Origin: Karstenula rhodostoma CBS 690.94
Lineage: Eukaryota > Ascomycota > Dothideomycetes > Pleosporales > Didymosphaeriaceae
Length of the DNA stretch: 64,000 nucleotides
Direction: 5' to 3'
NCBI GenBank assembly: GCA_010093485.1
Contig: MU001493.1
Coordinates: forward strand, 2,840,937-2,904,936
Shown: positions 37,001-46,102 of the stretch, in pieces
Layout of the letters: every line of letters begins with the position of its first letter
Position numbering within the stretch: position 1 is the stretch's first letter
Notes under the pieces: generated by a model
The model's database searches: none
Seen by the model: the letters and a program-made list of their open reading frames with translations, nothing else
What the model was told of the DNA's origin: nothing
Program-made: the position numbers and the translations under genes

Positions 37001-37527
37001 GCACAAATTTCCGCCATGTGCTTGGCATCTCCCAGCAGCCGTCTGGGTTGGCCCTGTGTACATCGCTGTTGCGTACCCACTTCGCCGGCAACTGGGCAAA
37101 AATCGATGCAATCGTGTGTTGTGAAGCAGGCGGGTTTATTTACGCATCCCCATTGGCCTCGCAGATCCATGTCCCCTTAGTACCGATCCGCAAAGCTGGA
37201 AAACTACCCCCACCCACCGTTTCTGTGGTCACGGCCCGATCTTATATATCGTCTTTGGCGATCGAGAATCAGAAAGAAGAGCGAATGGAGATAGAGCGAG
37301 ATGCAATCCCAAAAGGCGCATCAGTGGCGGTTGTAGACGATGTTCTCTCCTCGGGAAAGACGCTTTGTACGGTGCTACACCTCTTAGGGAAAGTCGGCAT
37401 CCCCGCAGAAAATGTAAGTATAATAGTAGTGGCCGAACTACCGCTGCACGGCGGTCGGCAACTGGTGCGCGAACACGGATTTGGAAGGGTCAATATCCGA
37501 AGCCTCTTAGTGTTCGATGGTGCTTGA
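34057..37527 (+). CDS. Four-domain fusion: methyltransferase-like, FAD oxidase, kinase, phosphoribosyltransferase
   Basis: One uninterrupted 1156-codon frame. Residues about 1-290 resemble a SAM-dependent methyltransferase (VLEVGPGPRSVLGHLPDRL near 70, then a GxxDxxxxxxxxY-like acceptor strand YDIVLLCQSMYGM). Residues about 310-765 are a berberine-bridge-type FAD-linked oxidase: RPASVFKPTDVQQVQQCVRWA, then VIGGGHSGH whose His348 is the usual FAD attachment site, GARPSVGAGLWLQGGIGHLARQYGLACD, and a C-terminal block ending ARLKCKLDPCKVLAHACPL. Residues about 770-950 resemble animal-type phosphomevalonate kinase, with P-loop GESGSGKD at 773-780 and TGADLNLLRNDRTYKEQHR. Residues about 955-1156 are a type I phosphoribosyltransferase of adenine-PRT style, with PRPP motif VVDDVLSSGKT (Asp1094-Asp1095). 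I recall similar fused proteins as uncharacterised entries in other filamentous ascomycetes; the reaction is unknown. It is convergent with GTP cyclohydrolase I. Confidence 0.85.
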   Translation: MATLDRLKQALRTQIKETMLQEQKPLSDERYSAGFEVLVEGSKMSYQEFIIPQLNQLLKFLVGSRSSASVLEVGPGPRSVLGHLPDRLRRKIGKYVAFEPNGLFAKRLTESLSSTHPKEAVLPSLEHPVVIHQRPFAIPESMELDNNIDTGNAEDKYDIVLLCQSMYGMKDKGKIIEHALSMVRDVPEKGMVVVFHRNGSLDFHGLVCSRTVSFNTSVVRVVEDEEVLNNFARFIAGFDTEDTEIGNAIRADWRQVCRTLGRREEASPAHLQFSAPVFMFVFTQDATSLPELTAQVPLADSSSTIKNWIARSHRPASVFKPTDVQQVQQCVRWALKHGFSLTVIGGGHSGHCLWTTVVSIDMGAFDQIHIITKGDDGGAGSDASSFVVVEAGCKTGDIVRKTMAAGLTVPLGARPSVGAGLWLQGGIGHLARQYGLACDAIVGAVMVSVKSGQVFCVGYVPSQHQPTEAVLPEYEHDLLWAMKGAGTNFGIVISVTFKTYPAPTYVVRDWISPLSGINETRSRISDFDRLIAKKLQRNSSVDGYLYRDAGQLRLGMTMIERYTTELASAPPTPTMGDSIWGPEAKVQVVNGVDLFETELYVSTLHGGHGGGKTSSFKRCVFLKDIGEARLSYLLAAAIETCPTPLCYLHLLHGGGAVGDVAADTTAFGCRAFDFACVVTGVWHRGLDHTQAAQTAVQWVYDVANKLLPLSCGAYGADLGADPRDVALAAKAFGPNLPRLARLKCKLDPCKVLAHACPLFTEPMEQKLVILVTGESGSGKDFCAELWLAVMRCFYESLKVRIVSISDVTKHEYAMVTGADLNLLRNDRTYKEQHRSGMTAFFQRQVQQRPRLPEEHFLNIVYSEADADVLLITGMRDKAPVAAFSHLVPDRRLLEVYVQVSEQTRQIRRGRQSSITSDDRADGQIDGNLIIPDHCPSLIFNNEVTGKEAAESFAQDHLLPFLHDDLQQLAGMVRSKPDFPRQGTNFRHVLGISQQPSGLALCTSLLRTHFAGNWAKIDAIVCCEAGGFIYASPLASQIHVPLVPIRKAGKLPPPTVSVVTARSYISSLAIENQKEERMEIERDAIPKGASVAVVDDVLSSGKTLCTVLHLLGKVGIPAENVSIIVVAELPLHGGRQLVREHGFGRVNIRSLLVFDGA

Positions 37528-37839
37528 CGCAAAAGAATATCATCTTGGCTTTCGTGGTTCTCGACAAATGATCATGTTCTTCTTCTCACAGTCTTGGTAT
37601 ATCAATGTTGAATCAGTTCAAGGGTAATCAACGAGCTGGAGGCCGACTTTGCACGTGAAGAGTTATAATTCAAATGAATTGCAAGCTTCGAGCTGGTACA
37701 GTGTCCCAATATCAGTTGATTAGTTGATGCTCAAGACCGAGCGTGATTAGCCGGATGAAATTTGCTCCAGCCACCAGGATTGACCACGGCGACACCTGCT
37801 GAGTTGTGAACAATAATAGATTCCGAAATTTCGACTAAT
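37528..37839. other. Short convergent intergenic region
   Basis: 312 bp between the stop of the fusion gene and the stop of the GTP cyclohydrolase gene, so it holds two opposing 3' UTRs. No other feature seen. Confidence 0.6.
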
Positions 37840-38654
37840 CTACAGCTTGACAAGTTCCAAGAACGTCTGTCCCATTTTGGCATCAGCTTCCAAGCTGCCC
37901 ATCATGCTGCTAGTTATCGTAGTAGTGCTTGTTTTCTGTACTCCACGCATTACCATGCAGAGATGCCTGCACTCCACTATGACAGCAACACCTTTTGGCT
38001 GAAGGGTCTCGGATATCGCAAGAGCTACCTGTTTAGTAAGTCGTTCCTGTAGCTGAAGTCGGCGCGAAAACATCTCGGCAATCCTGGCGAGCTTTGAAAG
38101 TCCGATTACCCGACCGTTGGGGATATATCCGATGTGCATCTATCGACATTTAGGTGTCTAGCATGGTAGAAAGCTAATCTCTACGTACCTTCCCAGTGAA
38201 GGGCACCAGATGATGTTCACACATGGAGAATATTTCAATATTTCTCACAAGTACAAGCTCATGGTGATCTTCTTCAAACACAGCATTGTTGACTATGCTG
38301 GCAAGGTCGTCGCCATTCCCCTTAGTGAAGAAGAGGAGCGCTCGTGCATAACGAGCTGGTGTATCTAGCAGGCCATCGCGACTGGGATTTTCGCCAATAC
38401 ACCCCAAGATAGTCTTGACTGCACCGCACAATTCTGCCAGTTGCTCTTCGTTTTCGAGATCTATTGACTTGTTATTCTTTTTGGTACCATTTCCTATTAC
38501 TCGTTAACTCTGCCAGCTTCGGGCATGCATGCTACTTGCCAGGCCAGCTAAGGCTATTGTTCGCACAGTATTCCTGGGCACCGCTTTCGCAATAGTCGAT
38601 TTCTATCTTGTCATCACCCTTCTGGCCATCTTCGTGCTGGTTTCTGCCGACCAT
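37840..38654 (-). CDS. FOL2: GTP cyclohydrolase I
   Basis: Converts GTP to 7,8-dihydroneopterin triphosphate, the first step toward folate, tetrahydrobiopterin and deazapurines. The last exon is 37840-38139 and the previous one ends at 38189; their joint restores [20 protein letters not shown]. Core motifs are intact: [19 protein letters not shown], the zinc ligands Cys and His of MCEHH and Cys of [34 protein letters not shown], and [14 protein letters not shown] near the end. The N-terminus is not resolved. The core exon runs in frame to about 38493, where it meets an acceptor (TAATAG); an ATG at 38654 opens a charged, coding-like stretch ([16 protein letters not shown]) that is probably exon 1, but the donor that joins them in phase is unclear (weak GTGCCC or GTGCGA sites). 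The start given is therefore tentative. The 3' end is next to the fusion gene. Confidence 0.8.
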
Positions 38655-39660
38655 ATTCGCGTCGAAGCAAAGAATGCTGCTGAGGCCAAGCAAAGCCTGG
38701 CTTTGCACTGAATGTGTTATATCTCGTTATAGTAGTACATGGGGTGCGGTTGGGACTTGAGGAAGGGGGCACAAAGCAGGGGATGAGTTTGCCGACAATT
38801 TTGCGTTCACCAACCACCCCCACACTCCCCCTTCGCGGGCAGCCCACGGGCGCACACGGGCGCCCCCTACATAGCAGAGTTATGCGCCTGTTATTGGGAA
38901 ATTCCGGTCAGCACATTACATGCCTTAAGATGTCACCTCGATGCTAATTATATTCCGTCAACATGTGAGTATTAAAACCTTGATGGTTGCTTCGCGAGCA
39001 ATTGCAAACCTTTGAAGCTGCACTAAGTTAATATTATACGACTTGGGCGACTGACAAGGAAGAAAATCACAAGCAGGGGCTTGGTTGCCAGAACCTCTTT
39101 GAGCAGGGTTGAGGTGGCTGAGACGACGATGTCTCTACAGCCACAGTTTACACGTGACTTACCAGTTCGCACGTGACTTACCCCCGACCACCCCCACAAT
39201 CCCTCCTCCTCGCAGGCAGCCCACGGGCACCCACGACAGCCCCCTATTGTATCACACGGCTTAGGGATCACCACATACCAGAACATCGACAAGGAGGTTA
39301 CATTCCATGCTACTGTCGGGTGCTACTGCATATTCCACGAGAAAGAAGACACGCCGTGTCACAATCGCACAATCAGTGATTATAATGATGCCCTCACCGG
39401 TTGCCTCTATATTTCTCACCTTTTCCTCCGCAAGACACCATTAACGCCTGCTTATGCCCTTCGAAGCGTAGAACTCAGGTTTTTTTAGTGGCATGACTGG
39501 TTTGAAGTAACTTCAGATTAGAACTTTTGGTAGAGCACAATCACTGTGGAGCAGCTGCTCTAACCTGAATCTGGAACGGAAAGGTGGGTGTCCCTGAAGG
39601 ATCACATACCTGACATCTCATGATCATGTTGCTAGATTGATCACTTTCACCTCGTTCGTC
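38655..39660. other. Intergenic region with an imperfect direct repeat
   Basis: Promoter region of both the GTP cyclohydrolase (reading left) and the F-box gene (reading right). It carries two copies of a C-rich sequence of about 62-68 bp at 38811-38872 and 39181-39248. No gene recognised. Confidence 0.55.
38811..39248 (+). repeat. Imperfect direct repeat pair (about 65 bp units)
   Basis: Copy 1 (38811-38872) and copy 2 (39181-39248) share ACCACCCCCACA, then a short pyrimidine stretch, GGCAGCCCACGGGC, and a closing GCCCCCTA, with scattered substitutions and one or two small indels between. About 310 bp of unrelated sequence separates them. They might be ends of a small insertion or repeated regulatory blocks. 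Confidence 0.65.
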
Positions 39661-41268
39661 ATGATGGAGCGAGCGCAAAGGAATAATACTCAACCGCCGG
39701 CGCTTCTCAAATTACCCAACGAGCTTTTCCTCGAGATTGCATTTCTTCTCTACACTTCGGAGCTCAGACGTCTAGGCCGGGTGAATTGCCGGCTTCGACG
39801 CCTCGTTGCGGTCTACTTGTCTCGGTATCGATACAACATTGGAATTCTTGCCCTGCCGAATGAACTCATACTCGAGATTGTGCAGCACCTGGGACACCAG
39901 AAGGACCGTAGTCGTTTCGCGCGAGCAACTCAAAGACACTATCCACTTATCATGCATCACATAGTTCGGCAAGACATAATGCATAGTGGAAGCAGTCTGT
40001 TGGTTTATGCAGCCAAAAAGAATCTCGTGGGTATGGCGCGAAAGATAATATACCTAGGCGGCGACGTAAATACTCAATGTGGGTTTCGAAAAGGAACTAC
40101 GGGCAAGCGGGCAACACCACTCGCAGCGGCGGCTTTTTACGGATACGAGAGGATGGTCAAGACGCTTCTGAGTTTTGGAGCAAGTCATTTCGTCGACGGA
40201 GTGAGGCTCCCCCTTGCAATGGCGATATTTAAAAGACACGAGAGTGTGGCTTTGATATTATCTCAAGAGCTCGATTGCAGTGACGCATCACTTACAATCT
40301 CAACAAGACAAACGCTATTACAGATGGCGTGTGCGGCGCAACTCGTCAGCCTGGTCCAATACTACCTGGAGCACAAATCGTGTAGTTCACATGACTGCGA
40401 CACCGCTTTGTTTCGGATCATTGAGAAGGATACGACTAAGACTGGGATCGTACGTAGACAGCTCCATGGAGAAACCTTCGAAATTGTGTTGATGCTCTTG
40501 GAACACGGTGCCAGTCCTGATATCTGCATCCAGACTGGGATTTCCGTCAACTTCACTGCCCGAGACATCGCCTCTAGACATCCAGACCCACGAATAAGGA
40601 ACCTATTCCCGAGACTACCGCCTACGGAAAAACCTACAGCATCTTCACCACTGATCGGACGGCCCTGGATGTCGTCTGGAAATAAGTTTTTCGAATTCCA
40701 GAATTCAGCAGCTGAAGTAGATTCTGTTCAAGCCAGCCGACATGCAACAATATGGGCTTTCATCGAAACATCGATTGAAGAAGCAACCCCAGATATGAAA
40801 GAAGATGGAACCTTTCTGTCAAACGCCTCAAATCTTGCGTACTTGATGGAAGTCGAACCGCGGAGTCTACGGACGGATTCGGACCCTGCACGACCACCAC
40901 CTCCATTGTCGTCGTATCCCCAACTCAGTATCGTACAGGAAAGTGAGCAGAATCCGGCTGAGACTTTCTGGGCGAAGATTCCACCCTCAACTTTCTCACA
41001 GTCCCCAACACCCAGACGCCACTTGACGGGCAAAATCTCGCAGAGTTCAAAATACATAGAGAAGCCTGCAGAAACAGAATCGTTTCCACGACTAGGTCAC
41101 TCGAGGCTAAGAGAAGATGACACCAGTAAGGATGCGTGGGCCAATTTTCGGACAATGAAGGATCCACCAAGTGTGAACAATAACGAACGAATTTCACGCG
41201 AAGGAGATGGTATCATACTGTCTGTCCGTAAGAAGTCGAAGAAGAAATGGGAGCCACTTTTGTTGTGA
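39661..41268 (+). CDS. F-box and ankyrin-repeat protein
   Basis: Intronless gene for 535 residues; ATG at 39661 chosen because upstream codons only offer a TTG. Two F-box-like stretches follow each other: LLKLPNELFLEIAFLLYTSELRRLGRVN at the N-terminus and ILALPNELILEIVQHLGHQKDRSRFAR about 50 residues later. Ankyrin repeats follow (LLVYAAKKNLVGMARKIIYLGGDVN, TPLAAAAFYGYERMVKTLLSFGAS, and FEIVLMLLEHGASPD). F-box proteins bring targets to SCF ubiquitin ligases via Skp1, with the ankyrins binding the target. The last 200 residues are Ser/Pro-rich and probably disordered. This is a large, fast-evolving fungal family, so the target cannot be guessed. Confidence 0.8.
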   Translation: MMERAQRNNTQPPALLKLPNELFLEIAFLLYTSELRRLGRVNCRLRRLVAVYLSRYRYNIGILALPNELILEIVQHLGHQKDRSRFARATQRHYPLIMHHIVRQDIMHSGSSLLVYAAKKNLVGMARKIIYLGGDVNTQCGFRKGTTGKRATPLAAAAFYGYERMVKTLLSFGASHFVDGVRLPLAMAIFKRHESVALILSQELDCSDASLTISTRQTLLQMACAAQLVSLVQYYLEHKSCSSHDCDTALFRIIEKDTTKTGIVRRQLHGETFEIVLMLLEHGASPDICIQTGISVNFTARDIASRHPDPRIRNLFPRLPPTEKPTASSPLIGRPWMSSGNKFFEFQNSAAEVDSVQASRHATIWAFIETSIEEATPDMKEDGTFLSNASNLAYLMEVEPRSLRTDSDPARPPPPLSSYPQLSIVQESEQNPAETFWAKIPPSTFSQSPTPRRHLTGKISQSSKYIEKPAETESFPRLGHSRLREDDTSKDAWANFRTMKDPPSVNNNERISREGDGIILSVRKKSKKKWEPLLL

Positions 41269-42916
41269 TGTCGGGTATCATGATAGCAGATATGCTGCGG
41301 TTGTTGATTGTCCAATTATCAAATATGATACTTCGCGAGCTTCTGAAAGCCGCGGCAAAACGCAATACATGAACTCTGTAGGGTGCCAAAACACAAATAT
41401 TTCAAACAGCTCAGATTGTCCAATTATATCAAATCCTTGTGGTGGTAAACGCACTTCTGAAAAGAGCTACCTCCTGTACGGTACCTCGCTAGCCTTCTCT
41501 GCATAGGTAGCTCGCCTAGCCAGACCTATGCATCATTCTTGTTTTCCACTTTGCTGACAGCAATGGCCGTCTTCTCTCTCCGCACACACGCCATCTGAAT
41601 GCCTGGCTGTTTTTCCTTGTTGACTCAGCAGAACATTCATCCCACTTGCGATTCAGATTGCGAAAGTAGTTCCGTAACCTCGTAAATCAGGCAAATTTTC
41701 TTCGGCACATCCATCCGCGCCCGGCGAATTGCAACGACATGGAGCCGACGTATTTCCGATCTTAAAACACTGAACGCGAAGTAGAAGGCATCTCTCCAGC
41801 CCGGCGGACCGGCACCCCTAGTGCGGCGTAGCTGTTGGATCGTCGAACGGCAACAAAAACAAAACCTCATACGAGTAGCCACACTAAACTATTGCGAACC
41901 AATGAGCTCCGTCTTTATCCCCGATACCCGTAAACAAAAGCTCACCTTTGGTCGAGAAGTCGCACCAACATATCCCCAAGCCATTCACGCTGTTGACCAC
42001 GGCGGTCGCTTTGCAGTTAAAATGACATCTACGTGTGGGGGGCACTGCATCGGCCTGTGCTTATAGATGTTATTGGACAGGTTTCTAAACCTCCGCTTGT
42101 CCAAGCTCTCGGCAGGAACAACCATAGTTTGCATGTTCTCCGACTCTGCAGGATACGTCCGGTCGGCGTGTTTCCAATGCATGCAAGGCGTACTGTTCCC
42201 ACATACGTTTTGTGTTTCGAAAACAGGTCCTTCTGACGACTCATGCGACTCTGCACCGCAACTTTAATGCGATGCTTACGCTGGATGCCCGCAAGCTGGG
42301 GCTCTTTTCTCTGAGTGGGAAGACATACTGAGTAAGTCCCTCCTCAGCGCTGTTGAAACCTTAAGAGACATAAAAGCTGTGAACTACCTCGCAATAGTCA
42401 GTTCAAGACCCTCCGGCTTGCCAGAGCGCTGAGTACCATCACGAAATTTGCTCCATGATCTCGCTCCTGCACCCATCCTTCTGCGCCGGCCGCCGCTCCT
42501 TTCTTCCGCGCAATATCGCCAGCCGAACACACACCCCACACAGACAAGCAAGCCCACACGGCGCGTGGAGAGAACAACCTGACCCCCCTTGGACCTTCAC
42601 GCCTTCCGGAAGAGTTTCTTCACGGTTTGAGGCGCCCGCCACATGCTGGGATTGGCCGGATTCGGCCCCAGAGCACACCACGTTGTTAGCGATGCTGCAG
42701 GGGTTGACCGGGGAGCGCTGCATTGACCAATGCCACACCTGCGCACAGATCTTGTGTACTACCGCCCGTAAGCATGTTTTACGAAGAGACATATCGCGAC
42801 GAGCGGCCCGTTCGAGCGCAAGTTGATATCTCTGCCTGGCTCCTCGGACGCTCCAGCCTTAGGTGCTGTGCACTTATTTTCTTTGGATATTCTCTGATTG
42901 CAACGCTCATGCCGCG
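41269..42916. other. Intergenic region, about 1.6 kb
   Basis: Contains copy B of the dispersed repeat near its left end and the promoter of the CFEM gene at its right end. A 123-codon frame at 42455-42826 has no domain and is not supported. Confidence 0.5.
41344..41430 (+). repeat. Dispersed repeat, copy B
   Basis: Plus-strand partner of 30531-30620 (minus): AAGCCGCGGCAAAACGCAAT, ATGAACTC, GGGTGCCAAAACACAA and TTGTCCAATTATATC occur in the same order. It begins about 75 bp after the stop of the F-box gene. Confidence 0.65.
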
Positions 42917-43661
42917 ATGTCCATCTTTCTACTCTTCGCATTCGTGCTGCCGCTCTTTGTGGGGACCATCGCTGGCTCGGATGTTCCCACCGACTTGACA
43001 GGCTTTCCTAAATGCGCTGTACGCCTCTTCCTTCTCTAGTATTTAGCTACCATGGATACCATCTGACGGCCGGCCGGCTTTTTAGCAAACATGCATCAGC
43101 AACAACCACGGCAAATGCGCACTCCTCGACTTGGAGTGCATGTGCAATAACCAGGTCCCGGCTATCTTCAGCTGCATGCAAGGCTCCTGCAATGCAGACG
43201 ACCAGGCTGTGACGCTGAGATTCGCACAAGAGCTCTGCGGCGAGGTCAATGCTACGTCTACGGCGAAGGTTTCTGGTGCGGCGGATACGAGGGCGACGAC
43301 GCTGTCCACGGCGACGTCGACGGCTACTGGTTCCGTGGACGCGACTTCGTCTCCGTCTGCACCGTCTGCTGTATCGTCGAGGGCAGGCCTCTCGGCGGGG
43401 GCTACGGCGGGGATCGGCGTGGGGGCTGTGCTCGGTGCGATGGCGGTCGCGGCGGGTGGGTTCTTCGTCTGGCGGCGGAAGCGGGGACGCGGCGTGGAGG
43501 AGCTGCCTGGGTCTGGGGTGCGGGAGATGGAGCGGGACTACACGTTGCCGCCTGAGTATGGGCAGAAGGGAGTGGAGGGTGTGCATGTTGTTCACCACGA
43601 GGCGGACGGGGTGCAATGGATGGAGCTGGAGGCGAAGGAAACGGTGAGGCATGTTCGGTAG
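42917..43661 (+). CDS. CFEM-domain single-pass membrane protein
   Basis: Predicted 225-residue protein from exons 42917-43018 and 43086-43661. Residues 1-20 are a signal peptide (MSIFLLFAFVLPLFVGTIAG). The joint gives FPKCAQTCISNNHGKCALLDLECMCNNQ.., and eight cysteines fall in the CFEM pattern: PKC, QTC, GKC, EC, MC, FSC, GSC and ELC. The Asp three residues before the fourth Cys (LLDLEC), which binds heme iron in studied CFEM proteins, is present. A Ser/Thr/Ala-rich stalk follows, then one membrane segment (GIGVGAVLGAMAVAAGGFFVW) and a basic-acidic cytoplasmic tail of about 70 residues with a possible tyrosine motif (DYTLPPEYG). CFEM proteins act in heme/iron capture, adhesion or host contact; having a cytoplasmic tail rather than a GPI anchor suggests a receptor-like form (inference). 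Exon 1 is short and easy to miss. Confidence 0.85.
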
Positions 43662-44132
43662 TTTGGGAGCGGTAATTGGCATCAGGTAATGGTTAGGAAT
43701 GCCCTGAGGTTATTGACAGGCGCGACAGCATCCGAGCATGACTGGCCTTTGTGTAGCCAGTGTTAGGGGCAGAGGTGGGATGAGGCAGTGTAACAGTATT
43801 ACGATCGCACCAAAAGAGCACGGATGGAACTAGAATGATTCTTTCATTTAGCTAGATGAGGTGTACGATGTCGGTATGTCCAATCCATCAATACCCATTC
43901 CATTCCGTAACTTTTGCATGCAGCCGGTCGAGTGCCAGAACACTACCTCCGATCATTCAGCCCCTGCCATTACGTCCATCCGCGCTGTATCACCAACACA
44001 GCCTCAAGCATGACCGATATCATAGACAGACACAAGAGTTGCACCTGTTTTCACCATCCTGGATCACCTGTGGTCGTCACTCAGCTATGAACACTCGGCA
44101 GGTTTGTCAAACACTTACGAAAGCGAAGTCGC
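43662..44132. other. Convergent intergenic region
   Basis: 3' UTRs of the CFEM gene (+) and the GPI-type protein gene (-). No other feature recognised. Confidence 0.55.
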
Positions 44133-44705
44133 TTACAAGGCACCAAGGGCAGCCGCGAAAGCAGCACCGAGAAGGCCGGTGCCAGCCTGCACGACGCCCG
44201 CAGCACCGGACGCCTCAGGCTTGCCGGACGACTGGGTGCCAGTCGCGTGGTGGGTGTTGCTCGCGCCAGTCTCGGTGTGGTTGCCGGTGGGAAACGCGGT
44301 GGTGGACCAAGACGTCACGTTGGTAGTCACCACGACGGTGGCCTCGGAGGTGGAGATGACGGGCACGGAGACGGTGGTGTTGGGAGCGGGAGCCTCGGTG
44401 GGCACGCCGGCGGTCGACGTCGTCACGAGCGTGATGCCGGTGACGGACGTCGGGACCGGGAGAGCAGGCGCATTCTTGAGAATGCAGGCCCCGTTCGCGC
44501 CGCAGTCGAAGTCCTTGGGGCCGCCGTCGCAGCAGGTTGTGCCACAGACTTGGCCACCAAGGGGGCAGGGGAGGGCTGAGGGATGTCAGTATGGCGAGGA
44601 GCAAAGAGAGTCGCCGCGTAGAACGGGCGTAAACGTACCTTGAACCGAGGCCGAGGCGAAGGAGGCGAGTGCCGCGGAGGCGACGAGGGAGAAACAGGAA
44701 ACCAT
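44133..44705 (-). CDS. Small Cys-rich, probably GPI-anchored wall protein
   Basis: Predicted 169-residue protein from exons 44639-44705 and 44133-44575 (minus). Residues 1-20 are a signal peptide (MVSCFSLVASAALASFASAS). The mature start is LPCPLGGQVCGTTCCDGG, with six cysteines in the first 35 residues (C..C...CC....C.....C), then a Thr/Ser/Val-rich, N-glycosylation-rich stalk (NTTVS, NVTSW, NHTET). The C-terminus is a small-residue stretch followed by a hydrophobic tail (TGLLGAAFAAALGAL), as for a GPI signal. The fold is not recognised; the tight CC cluster looks like a small disulfide knot. The TATA box at 44835-44843 lies about 130 bp upstream, suggesting regulated high expression. The neighbour on the other strand is also a cell-surface protein. 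Confidence 0.78.
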
Positions 44706-46102
44706 TGTGGTGAGGGGTGAGGAGTGTTTCGACTTGTAGCTAAGTAAAAGCTGGGAGATTGGCGGTCGAAGAGACGGAGTCGAGAATAAGGTTAAGAGAG
44801 GGCAAGAGGGCAAGAGGATGGGAGAGAGCTTGTGTTTTTATACGCTGTGTGCGGAGGGCCGCAGAAACAATTTCGCCGTGTGGTCGAGGCTCCGAGTTGG
44901 CCAGGTGAATGGGGTACGCGGTGCGGGACAAACGGCCGTGTTTGCTTAAGCGCACGTGCGGTTGTCGTGGGACCAATGCGGCGGCGGCGGCTGGTTGATT
45001 TCGGTGCTCGCGATGGCTGTGAGGGTGTGCGCACGAGGTTCTGCGGAAGGGTCGTATGGCCGATGAGTAGCTGAGGTTGAAAGTCAAACTTACTGGTGTC
45101 GATTTGGTGCTGGTTGCTGAATGTGTGCCGACGTGTGAGATGAGGTTTCGCGCAGTACATGGCGCAGCTGCGAGGGCCAACTATAGATAAACCGTAGTAT
45201 TGAGAGTAGGCCTTTTACTCATGGGGTTCTAACTAGGTGCACTGCGGTCTCTCGCTCCATCCTCTGGAAGGGGCGTTGTCTGTCCTTAAACGACCTCGTC
45301 AGCCCAGAGCAGTATTTGGCTTGTGCAAATGGTGATGCATAAGACTCTTCGCAATTTGTGATACATATTTGTGCTCCGTCGTGGTAGATTGTACCTCGAT
45401 CAGGGTTATCTGTGCTGTATCTATTGCCGATGGTAGCATACTGTGTTACGTCCATATACAGAGCAGGAAAGCGCGAGCAGGTAAAACGCGCAACCGCGAG
45501 ACAACTATGTCAGTAGTGACAACGCGTCAAAAGGATACACTTGCTGTTGTTGAATAGTATTGTATATGGAACGTCCTGTTATTCGCTTCCCTCTTGCACG
45601 ATTACGCTTGTCTCAGTTGCTACACGACTCGCCGTGCAATAGATCTAGATATATCGAGCTTCAGTTCAACGTGGATGATTCCAGGCTGTCTCTGATGAGA
45701 TTCATGCTCTTTTTATCTTGAACGGGCGACTGCAGATGCTGTTTTGAAGTGCTCCTCAAGTCCGGCAATTGACGTCAATCGACAAAGTCCGTGGATTGAT
45801 TTGAATCGACCAACTTGAAATAATTGCGTCTCGGTTTTAACAGGTGCTGTATTGTGATTGAAAGCGTGGAAGACTACCTCTTCATGCCGTGATGTCGGAG
45901 CTGTAGTCTAGTTCCTCGAACTGAAAGGCGCCGCAGCGGAGCCTACTTTAGCGCCTTGGCGACCAACCAACGCGGGGCGCACAAGACTCATCGATAGAAT
46001 TCACCCTCCACACGCGCCGCCCTTCCCACCCCGCAGCCGCCGATACATTCGCCCTACCCACCGAATATTCGCAAGCCTCCGCCGCCGGAGCCAGTCGCAA
46101 AC
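44706..46102. other. Divergent intergenic region
   Basis: Promoters of the GPI-type protein (-) and of eIF2-alpha (+). Open frames at 44740-45180 (minus) are Pro/Thr/His-rich leader sequence without a domain. No RNA gene or repeat recognised. Confidence 0.5.
44835..44843 (-). promoter_or_regulatory. TATA box of the GPI-type protein gene
   Basis: Read on the minus strand the sequence is GTATAAAAAC, about 130 bp upstream of the ATG at 44705. It is followed by pyrimidine-rich leader sequence. Confidence 0.55.

Noticed and set aside
38529..38711. Plus-strand frame with a hydrophobic helix opposite the GTP cyclohydrolase N-terminus
   Set aside because: It is the mirror of a charged, coding-like minus-strand stretch that fits the GTP cyclohydrolase first exon better; still possible as a tiny membrane peptide but unsupported.
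42455..42826. Plus-strand 123-codon frame before the CFEM gene
   Set aside because: Overlaps an equally long minus-strand frame, has no domain, and most likely is promoter or leader sequence.
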